Source: CBDUEV01 sp965366365
GTDB taxonomy: Bacteria > Actinomycetota > Acidimicrobiia > Spongiisociales > JAENVV01
Direction: 5' to 3'
Length of the DNA: 7,358 nt
Assembly (NCBI GenBank): GCA_965366365.1
Contig: CBDUEV010000106.1
Location: 1 to 7,358, forward strand
How positions within the stretch are numbered: position 1 is the stretch's first letter; each line of letters opens with the position of its first letter. The position numbers and the translations under genes are program-made. Of the stretch, positions 5,324 to 7,358 are shown piece after piece. Below the pieces are notes generated by a model. It ran no database searches, was not told the DNA's origin, and saw nothing but the letters and a program-made list of their open reading frames with translations.

Positions 5324-5349
5324 GACAGCCGCTGACCATTGGCTAATCT
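5322..5349 (+). promoter_or_regulatory. Candidate downstream promoter of coxBA
   Basis: ATGACA (5322-5327, five of six matches to TTGACA) and TAATCT (5344-5349) are separated by 16 bases. Transcription would start near 5356, leaving a leader of about 36 bases that holds a ribosome site. It overlaps the upstream candidate by two bases, so the two may be alternatives or act in tandem. Confidence 0.5.
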
Positions 5350-5370
5350 CTGGTCCATTCCAGCCGGTTC

Positions 5371-5379
5371 GAGGAGAGG
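5371..5379 (+). promoter_or_regulatory. coxB: Ribosome binding site of coxB
   Basis: GAGGAGAGG lies 12 bases before the ATG at 5392, a little further than usual. No closer in-frame start exists, and the signal peptide begins soon after this ATG. Confidence 0.5.
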
Positions 5380-5391
5380 TCGACGCCACGT

Positions 5392-6444
5392 ATGAAGCCG
5401 CGTGACAACACGCCCCCCTATCTGCGTCGCTACGGGCGTCTCCTCCTCATTCTCAGCCTGACCCTGCTGGCGGCGGCGTGCTCCAACGGGGGACCCATGG
5501 ATTCTCTGGATCCGCAAGGCCCCATCGCCGAGGACATCGACGGCCTGTTCCGGATGACGCTGTATATCGCCACCGGAATCTTCATCTTCGTTCAGGGTGC
5601 CATTCTCGTGGCTGTCTTCGTGTTCCGAGACCGCGGAAGCCCGAAGGACTCGAAGCCGGTCAAGGAACCAAAGCAGACCCACGGCAACGCCAAGCTCGAG
5701 GTGGTGTGGACGGTCATTCCCGTGGTGATCCTCGCCGCCATCGCCGTCCCCACGGTGCAGCAGGTCTTCAAGTACACCGAGTGCGCCCCGGACGCGATGC
5801 ACATCAATGTGATCGGACACCAGTGGTGGTTCGAGTACGACTACCCCGACTACGACATCACCACCGCCAACGTCCTCGTGATTCCCACGGACACCGAGAT
5901 CTGTCTGGACATGACCTCCGAGGACGTCATTCACAACTTCTGGGTACCGAAGTTGAACGGAAAGCGTTACCTCGTGCCGGGCCAGGACACCGTACTTCTC
6001 CTCGAGGCTCCCGAGGCCGGTGAGTATTGGGGACAGTGCGGTGAGTTCTGCGGCCTGTCCCACGCCCTCATGCGTGCTCGCGTCGAAGCGATGGATCAGC
6101 CCGAGTTCGCGGCCTGGATCGAGGCGCAGGAGGCGCCGGTGGTGGAGCCCGCTCCGGGTTCTCTCGAGGCCGACGGATTGGAAATCTTCCTCGCCAACCA
6201 ATGCGTCGCCTGTCACAACATCGATGCGGTCAATCCGGTGGCCGCCCCCATCGGCCCGGATCTCTCGCACTTCGCCAGCCGGAATGTGTTCGCCGGAGCG
6301 GTATTCGGCCTGGACGAGCCCGGTGCGCTGGAGGCTTGGCTGGCCAATCCTCCCGAGATCAAGCCAGGTTCCTTCATGCCGAACCTCAACCTCACCCAGA
6401 CTGAGATCGATGCACTGAGCGCCTATCTCCGGAGCCTCGAATGA
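5392..6444 (+). CDS. coxB: Cytochrome c oxidase subunit II with fused cytochrome c domain (caa3 type)
   Basis: Subunit II (also called CtaC) takes electrons from cytochrome c at its CuA centre and passes them to subunit I. The 350-residue product has a signal sequence with a lipobox-like LAAAC (Cys30), then two membrane helices (about 56-78 and 103-124). A cupredoxin domain follows, outside the membrane. GHQWWFEYDYP (142-152) is the aromatic patch for electron entry. The CuA ligands are His181 (VIHNFW), Cys216, Cys220, His224 and Met227, in the exact spacing CGEFCGLSHALM, with Glu218 between the cysteines. After a short linker comes a cytochrome c domain with CVACH (271-275) and a likely axial Met329 in SFMPN. 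The fusion marks a caa3-type oxidase that brings its own cytochrome c. Cys131 and Cys171 are extra cysteines in the outer domain. coxA follows 31 bases downstream in the same operon. Confidence 0.97.
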   Translation: MKPRDNTPPYLRRYGRLLLILSLTLLAAACSNGGPMDSLDPQGPIAEDIDGLFRMTLYIATGIFIFVQGAILVAVFVFRDRGSPKDSKPVKEPKQTHGNAKLEVVWTVIPVVILAAIAVPTVQQVFKYTECAPDAMHINVIGHQWWFEYDYPDYDITTANVLVIPTDTEICLDMTSEDVIHNFWVPKLNGKRYLVPGQDTVLLLEAPEAGEYWGQCGEFCGLSHALMRARVEAMDQPEFAAWIEAQEAPVVEPAPGSLEADGLEIFLANQCVACHNIDAVNPVAAPIGPDLSHFASRNVFAGAVFGLDEPGALEAWLANPPEIKPGSFMPNLNLTQTEIDALSAYLRSLE

Positions 6445-6476
6445 CCACCCAAGCCCAGCCGAGGAGCGTCACCTGA
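6441..6476 (+). CDS. Possible 11-codon coupling ORF between coxB and coxA
   Basis: An ATG at 6441 overlaps the coxB stop codon as ATGA. The frame reads MTTQAQPRSVT and ends at TGA 6474-6476, whose last base is the first base of the coxA ATG (TGATG). A ribosome ending coxB could restart here and be delivered to coxA. The coxA ribosome site lies inside this ORF. It may be chance, and no product is claimed. Confidence 0.25.
   Translation: MTTQAQPRSVT
6461..6466 (+). promoter_or_regulatory. coxA: Ribosome binding site of coxA
   Basis: GAGGAG lies nine bases before the ATG at 6476, a good position, and decides this start. Confidence 0.65.
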
Positions 6477-7358
6477 TGGCCACGACCGCCGCGCCCCCCA
6501 CCGCCCGCACGATCTTCCGGCGCCCCGCTTCGACGACCGGCTTCTGGAGTTGGATCACGACTGCCGACCACAAGAAGATCGGCATCATGTACGGATACAC
6601 GGCCTTCGCCTTCTTCATCCTCGGCGGAGTGGAAGCCCTCGTCCTGCGGATCCAACTCGCCGTGCCGGACAACACCTTCCTCTCGGCGGCCGAATACAAC
6701 GCCATGTTCACCATGCACGGCACCACGATGATCTTCCTCTTCGTGATGCCGGTCTCGGCGGCCTTCTTCAACTACCTCCTCCCGCTCATGATCGGCGCAC
6801 GAGACGTGGCCTTCCCGCGGATGAACGCCGTTTCGTTCTGGATCTTCCTCTTCGGCGGCATCTTCCTCTACTCGGTCTTCCTGTTCGGGACGACGGGCGC
6901 CCCGGAAGGCGGCTACCTCGCCAACGATGTCAGCCGGCTGGGGTCAGCACCCAACGGAGGCTGGTTCGGGTACGCACCGAACTCCGGGACCGCCTTCTCG
7001 ACAGGGACGGTGCTGGACTACTGGTCGATCGGCCTTCAGGTCCTCGGCCTCGCCTCGTTGATCTCTTCGGTCAATTTCATCGTCACGGTCTTCAACATGC
7101 GCGCCAAAGGAATGTCCCTTCTGCGCATGCCGGTGTTCGTGTGGATGACCACCGTGGTGGCGTTCCTCCTGCTGTTCTCGCTCCCGATCATCGCCGTGGC
7201 CCTGTTCATGATCACGTTCGATCGCCAATTCGGGACCTTGTTCTTCGACGCGGCGGGGGGCGGCGATCCCATCCTCTGGCAACACCTCTTCTGGTTGTTC
7301 GGGCATCCCGAGGTCTACATCCTCATCCTGCCCGCCATGGGCATCGTCTCCGAGGTCC
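6476..7358 (+). CDS. coxA: Cytochrome c oxidase subunit I, N-terminal part (cut by window edge)
   Basis: Subunit I (also called CtaD) holds heme a and the heme a3-CuB site, reduces oxygen to water and pumps protons. The 294 codons present were translated by hand. WSWITTADHKKIGIMY (24-39) is the family's N-terminal signature. FTMHGTTMIF (78-87) carries His81, a low-spin heme a ligand. MIGARDVAFPRMNAVSFW (105-122) has Asp110 and Asn117, matching the D-channel entrance. FGHPEVY (275-281) supplies the CuB ligand His277, the Glu279 of A1-type oxidases and Tyr281, which is cross-linked to the histidine in known structures. These residues point to an A1-family proton-pumping oxidase. The outer loop after helix 3 reads GWFGYAPNSG where many relatives have a GWTxYPPLS-like segment. 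The remaining CuB and heme a3 ligands lie beyond the right edge. Confidence 0.97.
   Translation, partial: MATTAAPPTARTIFRRPASTTGFWSWITTADHKKIGIMYGYTAFAFFILGGVEALVLRIQLAVPDNTFLSAAEYNAMFTMHGTTMIFLFVMPVSAAFFNYLLPLMIGARDVAFPRMNAVSFWIFLFGGIFLYSVFLFGTTGAPEGGYLANDVSRLGSAPNGGWFGYAPNSGTAFSTGTVLDYWSIGLQVLGLASLISSVNFIVTVFNMRAKGMSLLRMPVFVWMTTVVAFLLLFSLPIIAVALFMITFDRQFGTLFFDAAGGGDPILWQHLFWLFGHPEVYILILPAMGIVSEV

Noticed and set aside
5194..6270. 358-codon minus-strand ORF opposite coxB
   Set aside because: It is a shadow of coxB, with no recognisable motif and a His/Gly/Arg-rich composition caused by the coding strand.

Overview
The window is GC-rich, gene-dense DNA. It most likely comes from an actinobacterium (Actinomycetota), possibly a deep lineage such as Acidimicrobiia. 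The reasons are a mycoredoxin-like glutaredoxin, a lipoprotein-type CoxB carrying its own cytochrome c domain, Lgt features that fit that phylum, and many TANNNT -10 boxes placed 6-8 bases before start codons, the geometry of leaderless mRNAs common in actinobacteria. The lineage is an inference, because no rRNA or other marker is present.

Layout. 1-188 (-): start of a type I DAHP synthase gene (first enzyme of aromatic amino acid synthesis), cut by the window edge. 189-389: its control region, with a promoter, a 23-residue Phe/Tyr-rich leader peptide, a 9-bp antiterminator and a strong terminator hairpin. Together these look like a complete ribosome-mediated attenuator. 418-1335 (-): a divergent Lgt-type prolipoprotein diacylglyceryl transferase. 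1440-2606 (+): a FucP-like MFS transporter. 2617-3045 (+): an unknown four-helix membrane protein. 3106-4026 (-): ctaB, heme O synthase. 4129-4977 (+): an unusual lipoprotein with a beta-sandwich-like N-terminal part and a thioredoxin-like C-terminal domain bearing CX4C. 4974-5246 (+): a glutaredoxin/mycoredoxin overlapping it by ATGA. 5392-6444 (+): coxB/ctaC with a fused cytochrome c (caa3 type). 6476-7358 (+): coxA/ctaD, cut by the right edge.

How they fit together. From about 3.1 kb to the right edge the window is a cytochrome oxidase locus. CtaB makes heme O, the precursor of heme A. CoxB and CoxA form the catalytic core. The CX4C lipoprotein, paired with a glutaredoxin and divergent from ctaB, is a plausible but unproven thiol/copper factor for CuA assembly. 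Lgt is thematically linked because both the CX4C protein and CoxB carry lipoprotein signals.

Expression pattern. Five starts (leader peptide, lgt, MFS, the 4-TM protein and the CX4C lipoprotein) have a TANNNT box 6-8 bases upstream and no convincing Shine-Dalgarno, so they are probably leaderless. ctaB, coxB, coxA and the DAHP synthase have purine-rich ribosome sites. The glutaredoxin appears translationally coupled.

Most notable: the Phe/Tyr attenuator in front of a DAHP synthase that seems to lack an N-terminal regulatory domain, and the CX4C lipoprotein. No mobile element, CRISPR array, tRNA or rRNA was seen. No stretch longer than 300 bases lacks a gene.
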